A stretch of DNA of 64,000 nt from Streptomyces orinoci. GTDB lineage: Bacteria > Actinomycetota > Actinomycetes > Streptomycetales > Streptomycetaceae. The first letter of the stretch is position 1, and each line of letters begins with the position of its first letter. The position numbers were made by a program, and so were the translations under genes. The notes beneath the pieces were generated by a model. It was not told the DNA's origin. It ran no database searches and was given only the letters and a program-made list of their open reading frames with translations. The DNA lies in NCBI RefSeq assembly GCF_003121295.1, contig NZ_PHNC01000031.1, forward strand, positions 1,180,439 to 1,244,438. Reading direction: 5' to 3'. This document shows positions 34,406 through 43,502 of the stretch, in pieces.

Positions 34406-35083
34406 TCAGGCGGCGCGTCGCAGGTTGAGGAAGATCTGGATCTCGGGTGGGACGTCGGTGCTCGCCGGTGCGTACGCCGGCGAGCTCTCGCCGAGGATCT
34501 CGAAGCCCGCTTGGCGTACGACCTCGCGCAGGTCGTCCCGTAGATAGCCGGATACCCGGATGCTGTGGCCGAGGAACGGGATGGCGTAGTCGTCCACGTC
34601 CGCCTCGACCATGGACAGGGCCAACAGTCCGCCGGGGCGCAGCAGTTGGCGCAGCATGCGCAGGGCGTGCGGGATTTCCGCGCGGGGCAGCATCAGCAGG
34701 GAGAAGAAGGCGGCGATCCCGTCGAAGGTGCCCAGCCGGCCGTCCCTGAGGTCGGCCAGGTCGGCCAGGTGGAAGGTGGCCTCGGGTACATGGGCGCGGG
34801 CCAGTTCCAGCATGCCGGGGGAGAGATCGACGCCGGTCACCCGGTGTCCGGCCGCGGCCAGCTGGCGGGCGGTGGGCAGGCCGGTGCCGCAGCCCACGTC
34901 CAGCACCCGGGAGCCGGGGGGGAGCGACTCGGCGAGCCAGGCGCCGGCCGCCAGTTGGCCCTCCTTGTGCGGAAAGGCCTCGTCATAGCGGTCGCCGATG
35001 GCGTCGAAGGCCTCGGCCTGGCCGCTGCGGTCCAGTCCCGAGCGGGCGTAGTCGTCGTATTCCCGCAGGTCGTCACCGCTCAC
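34406..35083 (-). CDS. SAM-dependent class I methyltransferase
   Basis: A 225-residue methyltransferase. Motif I is SRVLDVGCGTGLPTARQL, motif II VTGVDLSPGMLELAR, and LRPGGLLALSMVEADVDD is motif IV/post-VI. The acceptor is unknown. The GTG at 35083 follows AAAGGG; an ATG at 35113 lacks a site. Its 5' end is 89 bp from the DUF402 stop on the same strand, so they may share a transcript. Confidence 0.9.
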   Translation of the reverse strand: MSGDDLREYDDYARSGLDRSGQAEAFDAIGDRYDEAFPHKEGQLAAGAWLAESLPPGSRVLDVGCGTGLPTARQLAAAGHRVTGVDLSPGMLELARAHVPEATFHLADLADLRDGRLGTFDGIAAFFSLLMLPRAEIPHALRMLRQLLRPGGLLALSMVEADVDDYAIPFLGHSIRVSGYLRDDLREVVRQAGFEILGESSPAYAPASTDVPPEIQIFLNLRRAA

Positions 35084-35172
35084 GGGTCCGCCCTTTCTGC
35101 GACTGCGATTCATGTGATCGAGCGTCACTTGCCGTGCCGGGATGGCGTGTACGTGTCTCGCGGAGGACGATC

Positions 35173-35865
35173 CTACGGTTGCCCGGTGGGGAGACGGCAA
35201 GCGTCCCAGTCCTCCGGGAGCTGGGGCACCGGCCAGGCGGGGTCGGGCCGCCACTGCTCCCAGCCGGAGGTGAAGGGCGCGCCCCAGGCCTCGATGTGCT
35301 CGGCCGCGGAGCGTCCGGCCGCCCGTACCCGCTCGGCCTGGGCGGCGGTGAGCAGGCCCACTTGCTGGGCGCGGGCGAACTCGTCCTCGTCCTTCCACTC
35401 CCAACTGCGGTCCGGGTGGACGGCGATGTCCAGGAAATGGTCCTCGGAGTCCACGCCGCGCTCCCAGCGGGTGAGGGGTTCCTCAAGGTTTACGTACCAG
35501 TTGCGGAACCGCCATTCCAGGTCCCAGAAGAGCCAGATGGACCAGGGCTCGCCGGGGCGGGCCAGCTTGAGCACGCCGGGGCCGAACCAGGAATCGACCG
35601 CGGTGGTACGGGGTTTGGTGTACCGGGTGGCCAGGGGTTCGCGGTAGAGCGGGGTGCCGTCGGCGAGCACGGGGCGGACGCAGCGGGTGCCGGGTGCCAT
35701 CCAGGCGGCCAGCAGTTCGGGGGTGTCCCGCACCACGGTCATGGGCCGGCAGATGTGGATGCGGTCGGTGGCGTTGCCCCGGTAGCGCCAGAGGATCTGG
35801 TCGCCCGGGGACCAATGGGGCTGCTGGTGCTGGGTTGTGGGGTCGGCCGCCGTTTCCGCTGTCAT
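35173..35865 (-). CDS. DUF402 (FomD-like) protein
   Basis: A 230-residue DUF402 protein. The family includes FomD and nucleoside-phosphate/diphosphate phosphatases with a barrel fold and metal-bound acidic residues. Visible core: WSPGDQILWRYRG at the N-terminus, WSIWLFWDLEWRFRNWYVNL, then SEDHFLDIAVHPDRSWEWKDEDEF with the clustered Asp/Glu. It is longer than the minimal domain through a C-terminal Trp/Pro-rich end. No clear ribosome site precedes the ATG at 35865, and the in-frame upstream is closed. Confidence 0.87.
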   Translation of the reverse strand: MTAETAADPTTQHQQPHWSPGDQILWRYRGNATDRIHICRPMTVVRDTPELLAAWMAPGTRCVRPVLADGTPLYREPLATRYTKPRTTAVDSWFGPGVLKLARPGEPWSIWLFWDLEWRFRNWYVNLEEPLTRWERGVDSEDHFLDIAVHPDRSWEWKDEDEFARAQQVGLLTAAQAERVRAAGRSAAEHIEAWGAPFTSGWEQWRPDPAWPVPQLPEDWDACRLPTGQP

Positions 35866-35955
35866 GGAGGGATCTTAGGGGGTGGGTGCCGGGGGCCGCC
35901 GTGATGCGGTTCTCTTGGGCGGGGGTTGCGTTGGGTGGGGTGCGGGTGTGTTCTC

Positions 35956-36050
35956 GGGTGCGGGTTTGGTGTGGTTGATCGCGTCCACGCGGCGGAGCCG
36001 CATGATGGCGCGGCCCCGCGCCCCTGACGGGCGCCCCCGGTAGGGGCGCC
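35956..36050. repeat. Degenerate third copy of the 26.4-kb intergenic repeat
   Basis: It opens with GGGTGCGGGTT, keeps GGTTGATCGCG where the other copies have GGTCGCG, and ends in CCCCGCGCCCCTGACGGG and GGTAGGGGCGCC. The 203-bp gap around it has no gene. Confidence 0.5.
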
Positions 36051-36068
36051 CCCTGACCGAGCGCGCCC

Positions 36069-37463
36069 CTACGGTCGCGTCATCCGCAGTACGTCCAGCG
36101 CCTCGTCCAGTTGCCGCTCGGTGAGCAATCCGCGCTCGATATAGCCCGATTCAACGACCACCTGCCGGATGGTCTTGCGTTCGGCAAGCGACTTCTTGGC
36201 CACTTTGGCTGCCTCCTCATAGCCGAGGTAGCGGTTGAGCGGGGTCACCACGGAGGGGGAGGATTCCGCGTACTCCCGGCAGCGCTCGGCGTTGGCGGTG
36301 ATGCCGTCCACCGTGCGGTCGGCCAGCAGCCGGGAGGCATTGGCCAGCAGCCGGATGGACTCCAGCAGGTTCTTGGCCATCACCGGCAGCATCACATTGA
36401 GTTCGAAGTTGCCGGCCGCCCCCGCGGTGGCCACCGTGACGTCATTGCCGGTCACCTGGGCGGCGACCATCAGCACCGCCTCCGGCACCACCGGGTTGAC
36501 CTTCCCCGGCATGATCGACGAACCGGGCTGCAGATCGGGCAGGTTGATCTCGGCCAGGCCGGTGCGCGGTCCGGAGGACATCCAGCGCAGATCATTGGAG
36601 ATCTTGGTGAGGCCGACCGCCAGGGTGCGCAGCTGGCCGCTGGTCTCCACCAGGGCGTCCCGGGCGCCCTGGGCCTCGAAGTGGTTGCGGGCCTCGGTCA
36701 GCGGCAGCCCGGTGGCGCGGGCCACTTCGGCGATCACGGCGGCGGCGAAACCGGGCGGGGTGTTGATGCCGGTGCCCACCGCCGTTCCGCCGAGCGGCAG
36801 TTCGGCCAGCCGGGGCAGGGCGGACTGCAACCGCTCGATGCCATAGCGGACTTGGGCCGCGTAGCCGCCGAACTCCTGGCCGAGGGTGACCGGTGTGGCG
36901 TCCATCAGGTGCGTCCGCCCGGACTTGACCACCTCGGCGAACTCCCCGGCCTTGCGTTCGAGGGCGGCGGCCAGATGGTCCAGGGCGGGGATCAGGTCCC
37001 CGGTGACCGCCGCGGTGGCGGCGATATGGATCGAGGAGGGGAAGACATCATTGGACGACTGGCTGGCGTTCACATGGTCGTTGGGGTGCACCGGCCGGCC
37101 GAGGCGTTCGGTGGCCAGGGTGGCGATGACCTCGTTGGCGTTCATATTGGACGAGGTTCCGGAGCCGGTCTGGAAGACGTCCACCGGGAAGTGGTCGTCC
37201 CAGCGCCCCTCGGCGACCTCGGCGGCGGCCGCGGTGATGGCCTCGGCCAGGTCCTGCTCCAGCACCCCCAGCCCCGCGTTGACCTTGGCCGCCGCGGCCT
37301 TGATCCGGGCCAGCGCCTCGATATGCGCCCGCTCCAGACGGGCCCCGCTGACCGGGAAGTTCTCCACCGCGCGCTGGGTCTGGGCCCGCCACTTGGCGTG
37401 GGCGGGGACCCGCACCTCGCCCATGGAGTCGTGCTCGGTCCGGTACTGCTCGCGCTCGTTCAT
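36069..37463 (-). CDS. fumC: Class II fumarate hydratase
   Basis: A 464-residue oxygen-stable TCA-cycle enzyme interconverting fumarate and L-malate. Family motifs are intact: TGSGTSSNMNANEVIA, HPNDHVNASQSSNDVFP, the His in SGRTHLMDATPVTLGQEFGG and the signature GSSIMPGKVNP with catalytic Ser. The ATG at 37463 is taken because AGGAGG is 9 nt upstream; the ATG at 37469 (adding MT) is too close. A different, iron-sulfur fumarase lies 1.8 kb away. Confidence 0.96.
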   Translation of the reverse strand: MNEREQYRTEHDSMGEVRVPAHAKWRAQTQRAVENFPVSGARLERAHIEALARIKAAAAKVNAGLGVLEQDLAEAITAAAAEVAEGRWDDHFPVDVFQTGSGTSSNMNANEVIATLATERLGRPVHPNDHVNASQSSNDVFPSSIHIAATAAVTGDLIPALDHLAAALERKAGEFAEVVKSGRTHLMDATPVTLGQEFGGYAAQVRYGIERLQSALPRLAELPLGGTAVGTGINTPPGFAAAVIAEVARATGLPLTEARNHFEAQGARDALVETSGQLRTLAVGLTKISNDLRWMSSGPRTGLAEINLPDLQPGSSIMPGKVNPVVPEAVLMVAAQVTGNDVTVATAGAAGNFELNVMLPVMAKNLLESIRLLANASRLLADRTVDGITANAERCREYAESSPSVVTPLNRYLGYEEAAKVAKKSLAERKTIRQVVVESGYIERGLLTERQLDEALDVLRMTRP

Positions 37464-37571
37464 CGTCATCCGCCTCCTGCCAGGCACAGCGTTTGTCCGG
37501 TTCCCCATGTTCCCCAAGGCCACTCTCAGCCAGTAAATACCGCGGGTAACAACTGAAATCGGGGAGGCTTT

Positions 37572-39092
37572 ATGACACGCAGACCCACCCTGCGCTGTTC
37601 TCTCGCCGCCGTCGCGGCTTTCGCAGCCGTTTTCGGTGGATTGGCCGCAAACGGCCCCGCCGCCCACGCGGGAACGCACTCGCGGTTACGCGTCACCCCC
37701 CTCAGCCCGGAACTGGAGAGGATCCGGGCCGCGGAGTCCGTCAAGCTCTACGGCGACAGTGCGCAGCGTCCGCTCGCCGACCGTAAGACCTCGCTGATCT
37801 CGCTGGGTGACAGCGAGATCTCGGGGGAGGGGGTGGGTGTGTACGAGCCGGGCACCCATGGCCCGGACAACTGGTGCGACCGCTCACCGGACGCGGCCAT
37901 CCACCGCACCGCCATACCGGCCGATGTGACCTACAACGTGGCCTGCTCCGGCGCGTACACCGGCAACATCCGCATCGGCGGCAGCAAGCAGTACCCCGAT
38001 GAGCTGGTGCAGAGCGACAATCTGGCGATCAAGGCCCGCAACACCCGGGTCAAGCTGGTGCTGCTGGTGGCCGGGGCCAATGACGACCTGCAGTTCGGCC
38101 CGGTGATGACCGACTGTGTGACCCGCTTTGTCACCCTTCAGGGGCCCTGTGAGCCCAAGTACGCGCCGGACTGGCAGGCCAGGGTGAACGGGCTGGTGCC
38201 CAAGGTCGAGCAGACGGTCAGGGATCTGCGGACGGTGATGACCAATGCGGGCTATGCGAACGGCGATTACAAGCTGGTGGTGATGGGCTACCCCAGCCCC
38301 ATCGGGCCGGATGTCGAGGACAACCCCGACTTCCCCGGCAAACTCCCGGGCGGGTGCATGGGTTACACCTCGGACGCGGCCTGGGGCCGCAATGCGGCGG
38401 TGCCCGCCTTTGAGCGCGGGATGCGCAAGGCGGCGCTGGAGGCCGGGGCGATCTATCTGGACAACTCCCGGCTGTTCCATGGCCATGAGGTGTGCATGGA
38501 GAACACCTGGGCGCGCGGGCTGTGGATCGACCTGTCCAACCCCATTCCGCCCAACGCCAATTCGGTGCGCCAGTCCTTCCACCCCAATGAGCGCGGGCAT
38601 GCCGCCTTCGCGTCCTGTCTGAGCCAGCTGTACGCCTCGGACTACCGCGAGGCGGGGTGTGCGGACCCGGCGGGCAATGGGACGCCCGTACTGCGGAAGG
38701 GCGCCTGGGACGACGCCTTCCGGCCGCTGAGGAACGCCGCGACGGGCAGCTGTATGGACGCGTACGGGGCGAGCAGCGCCAATGGCACGGAGGTGGGCGG
38801 CTGGGACTGCACGGGCGTCCGTAACCAGGGCTGGTGGTACGACGCACGGGAGCAGTCGCTGCACAGCGAGTTGACGCACGCGCGGTGCCTGGATGTGCCG
38901 AATGGGTCCTATGAGGCCGGCGTGGGGCTGGAGTTGTGGAAGTGCCACGGCGGCACCAACCAGCGGTTCACCGTCTCCGGCGGCACCATCCGGCCCGTGG
39001 GCGCACCGCAGTTGTGCCTGACGCTGGGAGCGGCGAAGGACGCGGTGCGGCTGCAGAAGTGCGCGGGTACGGCCGCCCAGCGCTTCGCGTAA
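37572..39092 (+). CDS. Secreted GDSL/SGNH hydrolase with ricin-type lectin domain; TTA codon
   Basis: A 506-residue exported protein. The signal peptide spans residues 1-33 (AHAG cleavage). An SGNH esterase-like domain (about 72-355) has block I SLGDSEISGEG with Ser81 nucleophile, block III AGANDDLQFG and block V SFHPNERGH with the His. A ricin B-type beta-trefoil (about 380-506) has QxW-like repeats (VRNQGWWY, TNQRFTV, AAQRFA) for sugar binding. It probably deacylates polysaccharide or lipid outside the cell. The ATG at 37572 follows GGGGAGG. Codon 39 (37686-37688) is TTA, so translation should need the bldA tRNA. Confidence 0.92.
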   Translation: MTRRPTLRCSLAAVAAFAAVFGGLAANGPAAHAGTHSRLRVTPLSPELERIRAAESVKLYGDSAQRPLADRKTSLISLGDSEISGEGVGVYEPGTHGPDNWCDRSPDAAIHRTAIPADVTYNVACSGAYTGNIRIGGSKQYPDELVQSDNLAIKARNTRVKLVLLVAGANDDLQFGPVMTDCVTRFVTLQGPCEPKYAPDWQARVNGLVPKVEQTVRDLRTVMTNAGYANGDYKLVVMGYPSPIGPDVEDNPDFPGKLPGGCMGYTSDAAWGRNAAVPAFERGMRKAALEAGAIYLDNSRLFHGHEVCMENTWARGLWIDLSNPIPPNANSVRQSFHPNERGHAAFASCLSQLYASDYREAGCADPAGNGTPVLRKGAWDDAFRPLRNAATGSCMDAYGASSANGTEVGGWDCTGVRNQGWWYDAREQSLHSELTHARCLDVPNGSYEAGVGLELWKCHGGTNQRFTVSGGTIRPVGAPQLCLTLGAAKDAVRLQKCAGTAAQRFA

Positions 39093-39276
39093 CCGAGCTC
39101 ACCGGTGGGCGGTTGCCCGCTGCCGTCGGCGGCATCGTCCGGCCGCGGGGCGGGGAACCGGCCACCGTGGCGCCGGGCGGTCGGGCGGGGAGCCGCCCCC
39201 CCCGGGGCACCCGCCCGCCGGGCGGGAAACCGCCCGCCATGGGCGCCCGCACCGGCGGCCGGGCGCCCCGCGGCGG

Positions 39277-40944
39277 TCAGCTGCCCGGTCGCACCGGGAT
39301 CGAGGTGAACGTCGGTGCCGGAGCCGGGTCGGTGAAGAAGTCGTTGCCCTTGTCGTCCACCACCACAAACGCCGGGAAGTCCTCGACCTCGATCTTCCAG
39401 ACGGCCTCCATGCCGAGTTCCGCGTACTCGACGACCTCCACCTTCTTGATGCAGTCCTGCGCCAGCCGGGCCGCCGGGCCGCCGATGGAGCCCAGGTAGA
39501 AGCCGCCGTGCGCGGCACAGGCGTCGGTGACCTGCTTGCTCCGGTTGCCCTTGGCCAGCATCACCTTGGAGCCGCCCGCCGCCTGGAACTGCTCGACGTA
39601 GGAGTCCATCCGGCCGGCCGTGGTCGGGCCGAACGACCCGGACGCGTAGCCCTCCGGCGTCTTGGCGGGACCGGCGTAGTAGACCGGGTGGTCGCGCAGA
39701 TACTGCGGCATCTCCTCACCCGCGTCCAGCCGCTCCTTGATCTTCGCATGTGCGATGTCCCGCGCGACCACCAGCGGACCGGTCAGCGAAAGCCGGGTCT
39801 TCACCGGGTACTTGGTGAGCTCGGCCAGGATCTCGTCCATCGGCCGGTTGAGGTCGATGCGCACCACGTCTTCGTCGCCCAGGTGCTCATCGGTCGTGTC
39901 CGGCAGGAACCGGGCCGGGTCGGTCTCCAGCTGCTCCAGGAAGACGCCCTCGGCGGTGATCTTCGCGACGGCCTGGCGGTCGGCGGAGCAGGACACCGCG
40001 ATGGCCACCGGGCAGGAGGCGCCATGCCGCGGCAGGCGCACCACGCGTACATCGTGGCAGAAGTACTTGCCGCCGAACTGGGCGCCGATGCCGATCTTCT
40101 GGGTGAGCTCGAAGACCTTCTCCTCCAGCTCCTTGTCCCGGAAGCCGTGGCCGAGTTCGGAGCCGGACTCCGGCAGTTCGTCCAGGTAATGCGCGGAGGC
40201 GTACTTGGCGGTCTTCAGCGCGTACTCGGCGGAGGTGCCGCCGACCACGATCGCCAGGTGGTACGGCGGGCAGGCGGCCGTACCCAGCGAACGGATCTTC
40301 TCCTCCAGGAACTTCATCATGGAGCCCTCGTTGAGGACCGCCTTGGTCTCCTGGTAGAGGAAGGACTTGTTGGCCGAGCCGCCGCCCTTGGCCATGAAGA
40401 GGAACTTGTAGGCGCCGCCGTCGGTGGCGTAGAGCTCGATCTGGGCCGGCAGGTTGGAGCCGGTGTTCTTCTCGTCCCACATGGTCAGCGGGGCCATCTG
40501 CGAGTAGCGCAGATTGAGCTTGGTGTAGGCGTCGAAGATGCCGCGGGAGAGGGCCTGTTCGTCGCCGCCCTCGGTAAGGACGTTCTGGCCGCGCTTGCCC
40601 ATCACAATGGCGGTGCCGGTGTCCTGGCACATCGGGAGCACGCCGGCGGCCGCGATATTGGCGTTCTTCAGCAGGTCCAGGGCGACGAACTTGTCGTTGG
40701 GGCTGGCCTCGGGGTCGTCGATGATCTTCCGCAGCTGGGCCAGGTGGGCCGGGCGCAGATAGTGCTGGATGTCGTGGATCGCCTCTTCCGCGAGCTTGCG
40801 CAGCGCCTCCGGCTCGACCTTGAGGAAGGTGCGGCCGTCCGCCTCGAAGGTGGACACGCCCTCGGAGGTGACCAGTCGGTACGGGGTGTTGTCCTCGCCC
40901 AGGGGCAGCAGATCCGTATAGGCGAACTCAGACGGGGCAGACAT
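39277..40944 (-). CDS. Class I (4Fe-4S) fumarate hydratase
   Basis: A 555-residue iron-sulfur fumarase. Its cluster Cys residues are visible in VLPMCQDTGTAIV, GTAACPPYHLAIV and ASCPVAIAVSCSADR. The N-terminal half is the Fe-S domain and the C-terminal half (from about 370, LTGPLVVARDIAHAKIKERL) the swivelling beta domain with SFGPTTAGRMDSYV. Length is as expected for the fused class I enzyme. It is oxygen-sensitive, unlike the nearby FumC. The start is the ATG at 40944. Confidence 0.96.
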   Translation of the reverse strand: MSAPSEFAYTDLLPLGEDNTPYRLVTSEGVSTFEADGRTFLKVEPEALRKLAEEAIHDIQHYLRPAHLAQLRKIIDDPEASPNDKFVALDLLKNANIAAAGVLPMCQDTGTAIVMGKRGQNVLTEGGDEQALSRGIFDAYTKLNLRYSQMAPLTMWDEKNTGSNLPAQIELYATDGGAYKFLFMAKGGGSANKSFLYQETKAVLNEGSMMKFLEEKIRSLGTAACPPYHLAIVVGGTSAEYALKTAKYASAHYLDELPESGSELGHGFRDKELEEKVFELTQKIGIGAQFGGKYFCHDVRVVRLPRHGASCPVAIAVSCSADRQAVAKITAEGVFLEQLETDPARFLPDTTDEHLGDEDVVRIDLNRPMDEILAELTKYPVKTRLSLTGPLVVARDIAHAKIKERLDAGEEMPQYLRDHPVYYAGPAKTPEGYASGSFGPTTAGRMDSYVEQFQAAGGSKVMLAKGNRSKQVTDACAAHGGFYLGSIGGPAARLAQDCIKKVEVVEYAELGMEAVWKIEVEDFPAFVVVDDKGNDFFTDPAPAPTFTSIPVRPGS

Positions 40945-41102
40945 TGCGGCGATTCCTCACTCGGCAGGCAGCTTGGCTGGCGTCCTCGACAGCGCCCTCC
41001 AGCGTAGGCCCGTCGCCCGGGACGTCGTCTGTGAGGTAGGGCTCAGTCCCTCGTAGGGGGCTCGGCCCCCGCCGGGCCTATCGCGATCTATCGCGTTTGG
41101 TT

Positions 41103-41108
41103 TACCCT
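41103..41108 (+). promoter_or_regulatory. Putative -10 box (TACCCT) of leaderless DUF1707 mRNA
   Basis: TACCCT ends 7 nt before the GTG at 41116; no ribosome-binding site is present. Confidence 0.55.
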
Positions 41109-41115
41109 GTGGGAC

Positions 41116-41775
41116 GTGGACGAGTCAGCTCTGGACAAACAGGTGGCCAAGGTGCCGCTGACCAAGACCGCCCCGGCCGGGCCGGCGCTGCGCGCCTCCG
41201 ACGCGGACCGCGACCGGATAGCGGAGATCCTGCGCGAGGCGCTGGCCGAGGGGCGGCTCACCGCCGAGGAACACGCGGAGCGGGTGGAGGGCGCCTACCG
41301 GGCGCGTACGCTCGCCGAGCTGGAACCGCTGGTGCACGACCTGCCCGCGGCGTACCGCCCGGCGGACGCCCCGGCGCCGGAGCGCCCGCCGGCGGACGGA
41401 GTGCGCCCGGAGGCGGGGGCGAATCTGATCGCGGTGTTCGGGGGCGCCGGGCGCAAGGGGCGCTGGCAGGTGCCGGCCCGGATCAACGCGGTCGCGATCT
41501 TCGGCGGGGTGGAGATCGATCTGACCGAGGCCACCTTCACCCAGCAGCATGTGGTCATCAACGTGGTGGCGCTGTTCGGCGGGGTGGACATCAAGTTCCC
41601 CGAGAATGTCTCGGTGCGCTGCACCGGTACGGGCATTTTCGGCGGCTTTGACGTGAGTACCCATGAGGCGCCGGATGCGCAGGCGCCGGTCATCACGGTG
41701 ACGGGTTGCGCCATTTTCGGCGGGGTCGCCGCAAATCCCAAGCGGGGCAAGCGGGTTCGGAACCTGAACGACTAG
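41116..41775 (+). CDS. DUF1707 SHOCT-like and cell-wall-active antibiotic-response domain protein
   Basis: A 219-residue soluble protein. DUF1707 (about residues 25-80; LRASDADRDRIAEILREALAEGRLT, then EHAERVEGAYRART) is followed by a Pro/Ala linker and a beta-helical LiaF-like repeat region (about 100-205) with repeated FGG turns (IAVFGGAG, VAIFGGVEIDL, VALFGGVDIKF, IFGGFDVST, IFGGVAANP). Such proteins are linked to envelope stress in actinobacteria. No membrane segment is present, unlike many relatives. The GTG at 41116 has a TANNNT box 7 nt upstream and no Shine-Dalgarno, so a leaderless mRNA is likely. Confidence 0.88.
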   Translation: MDESALDKQVAKVPLTKTAPAGPALRASDADRDRIAEILREALAEGRLTAEEHAERVEGAYRARTLAELEPLVHDLPAAYRPADAPAPERPPADGVRPEAGANLIAVFGGAGRKGRWQVPARINAVAIFGGVEIDLTEATFTQQHVVINVVALFGGVDIKFPENVSVRCTGTGIFGGFDVSTHEAPDAQAPVITVTGCAIFGGVAANPKRGKRVRNLND

Positions 41776-41958
41776 CGCGCCCCGGCGCGGTGACGGGCGG
41801 TGTTCCGCTCATGGCAACGGTGTGAATAAGCACGCGCACAGCGGGTAAAGCTTGGTGCATCGTCTCTCGTACGGCTGCGGGTGCGAATGGCCGTGCAGGG
41901 TGAGACGGGCAAATGGTGACTCAAATCGGCCGAGCAAAGCCGTCGTCAGGAGTAGACC

Positions 41959-42315
41959 GTGCTGCTACCGCATCAGCCCCTGCAGGAAGCCGCCGTTCCG
42001 TCGCCGCGGATCGCTCCGCGGGATCAGGCAGGCCCCTGGCATTCGGAGGCGGTGTGCCGCCGGGATGAAGCCGGGCTCTTCTTCGCACCATCGAAGGAGC
42101 CGACGGCCGCGCGACTGTCCCGGGAAGAGGCGGCCAAGCGTGTCTGCGCCCGCTGCCCGGTGATGGTCGAGTGCCGGGAACACGCCCTGCTCCAGCCGGA
42201 GCCCTATGGGGTGTGGGGCGGGCTCACCGCCGCCGAGCGCCGGGTGGTGCTGGCCCGTCGGCGGCGACGGGACGCGGAGCTGCAGCGCTCCACCCGGATC
42301 GCCGCCGCCGGTTGA
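41959..42315 (+). CDS. WhiB-like Fe-S transcription factor
   Basis: A 118-residue Wbl protein. Four cluster-binding Cys occur at residues 33, 63, 66 and 72 (AVCRRDEAGLFF and RVCARCPVMVEC), followed by the G(V/I)WGG turn in YGVWGGLTAAERR and a basic C-terminus for DNA contact. The GTG at 41959 follows AGGAG. By position next to glpX and the fumarase it should be the orthologue of a conserved streptomycete Wbl paralogue, but I do not assign the letter. Wbl proteins act as partners of sigma factors in development and stress. Confidence 0.95.
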   Translation: MLLPHQPLQEAAVPSPRIAPRDQAGPWHSEAVCRRDEAGLFFAPSKEPTAARLSREEAAKRVCARCPVMVECREHALLQPEPYGVWGGLTAAERRVVLARRRRRDAELQRSTRIAAAG

Positions 42316-42326
42316 GGTGGTGTGCT

Positions 42327-42380
42327 GTTCAACGGGCCGGGCCCCGCCGCGAGTTGACGGCGGGGCCCGGCCCGTTGAAC
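42327..42380. terminator. Perfect 23-bp hairpin between convergent wbl and glpX
   Basis: Arms 42327-42349 and 42358-42380 are perfectly complementary with an 8-nt loop. It lies 11 nt after the wbl stop and about 90 nt beyond the glpX stop, so it can terminate both transcripts. No U-tract. Confidence 0.88.
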
Positions 42381-42424
42381 GGCGTACCTCGTCAGTTGGG
42401 GCGCTTTCTTCCTCGGCTGGGGAC

Positions 42425-42481
42425 GTGCTTCGTCAGCCGGGGCGTGCTTCGTCAGCCGGGGCGTGCTTCGTCAGCTGGGGC
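42425..42481. repeat. Three 19-bp tandem repeats overlapping the glpX 3' end
   Basis: GTGCTTCGTCAGCCGGGGC begins at 42425, 42444 and 42463. The third copy, with one change, contains the glpX stop codon (42471-42473) and its last codons, so the tract arose by local duplication of the gene end. Confidence 0.88.
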
Positions 42482-43502
42482 GCTCGAAGTCGATGGCGCT
42501 GTAGGCGCGCAGCTTGGACAGCCGGTGGGTGGAGTCGATCTGCCGGATGGTGCCGGACTTGGAGCGCATCACCAGCGACTGGGTGGTGGCTGTCTCGGCG
42601 CGGTAGCGCACTCCGCGCAGCAGGTCGCCATCGGTGATTCCGGTGGCCACGAAGAACACGTTCTCACCCTTGACCAGGTCGTCGGTGCTCAGCACCCGGT
42701 CCAGGTCGTGCCCGGCGTCCAGGGCGCGCTGCCGCTCCTCGTCGTCGCGCGGCCAGAGCCGGGACTGGATGGTGCCGCCCAGGCACTTGATGGCGCAGGC
42801 CGCGATGATGCCCTCGGGGGTGCCGCCGATGCCCAGCAGCAGATCGACGCCGGTGCCCTCGCGGACGGCCATGATGGCGCCGGCCACATCGCCGTCGGAG
42901 ATGAACTTGATCCGGGCGCCGGCCTCGCGGATCTCCTTGACGATGCCCTCGTGGCGGGGGCGGTCCAGCACCACCACGGTGACGTCCTCACAGGAGGAAC
43001 GCTTCGCCTTGGCGATCCGGCGAATGTTCACTCCCACCGGGGCGGTGATGTCCACGAAGTCGGCCGCCTCCGGGCCGGTGACCAGCTTGTCCATGTAGAA
43101 GACCGCGGAGGGGTCGAACATGGAGCCGCGCTCGGCCACGGCCATCACCGAGACGGCGTTGGCCATGCCCTTGGCGGTGAGGGTGGTGCCGTCCACCGGG
43201 TCAACGGCCACATCGCACTCGGGGCCGGTGCCGTCGCCCACCCGCTCGCCGTTGTAGAGCATCGGGGCGTTGTCCTTCTCGCCCTCGCCGATGACCACCA
43301 CACCGTTCATCGAGACGGTGCCGATCAGTGCGCGCATGGCCCGTACCGCCGCGCCGTCGGCCCCGTTCTTGTCCCCGCGGCCCACCCAGCGGCCCGAGGC
43401 CATGGCGCCGGCCTCGGTGACCCGGACCAGCTCCAGGGCCAGGTTGCGGTCGGGCGCTTCCGGGCTGACCTCCAACTGGGACGGGAGGTGATGATCGGTC
43501 AT
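42471..43502 (-). CDS. glpX: Class II fructose-1,6-bisphosphatase
   Basis: A 343-residue gluconeogenic enzyme hydrolysing fructose-1,6-bisphosphate. The Li-sensitive phosphatase motifs are present: VIGEGEKDNAPMLYNGERVG, VAVDPVDGTTLTAKG with metal-binding acids, and GIGGTPEGIIAACA. In actinobacteria GlpX is the main FBPase. The ATG at 43502 follows AAAGGT; a GTG at 43511 is an alternative. Adjacent fumarase and Wbl genes are the usual neighbours. Confidence 0.96.
   Translation of the reverse strand: MTDHHLPSQLEVSPEAPDRNLALELVRVTEAGAMASGRWVGRGDKNGADGAAVRAMRALIGTVSMNGVVVIGEGEKDNAPMLYNGERVGDGTGPECDVAVDPVDGTTLTAKGMANAVSVMAVAERGSMFDPSAVFYMDKLVTGPEAADFVDITAPVGVNIRRIAKAKRSSCEDVTVVVLDRPRHEGIVKEIREAGARIKFISDGDVAGAIMAVREGTGVDLLLGIGGTPEGIIAACAIKCLGGTIQSRLWPRDDEERQRALDAGHDLDRVLSTDDLVKGENVFFVATGITDGDLLRGVRYRAETATTQSLVMRSKSGTIRQIDSTHRLSKLRAYSAIDFERPS

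Noticed and set aside
36111..37556. 481-codon + strand frame opposite fumC
   Set aside because: The composition (Gly/His/Arg-rich) and lack of motifs mark it as the shadow of fumC, whose motifs are intact.
39508..41007. 499-codon + strand frame opposite the class I fumarase
   Set aside because: Shadow of a well-defined enzyme gene with intact cluster Cys residues.
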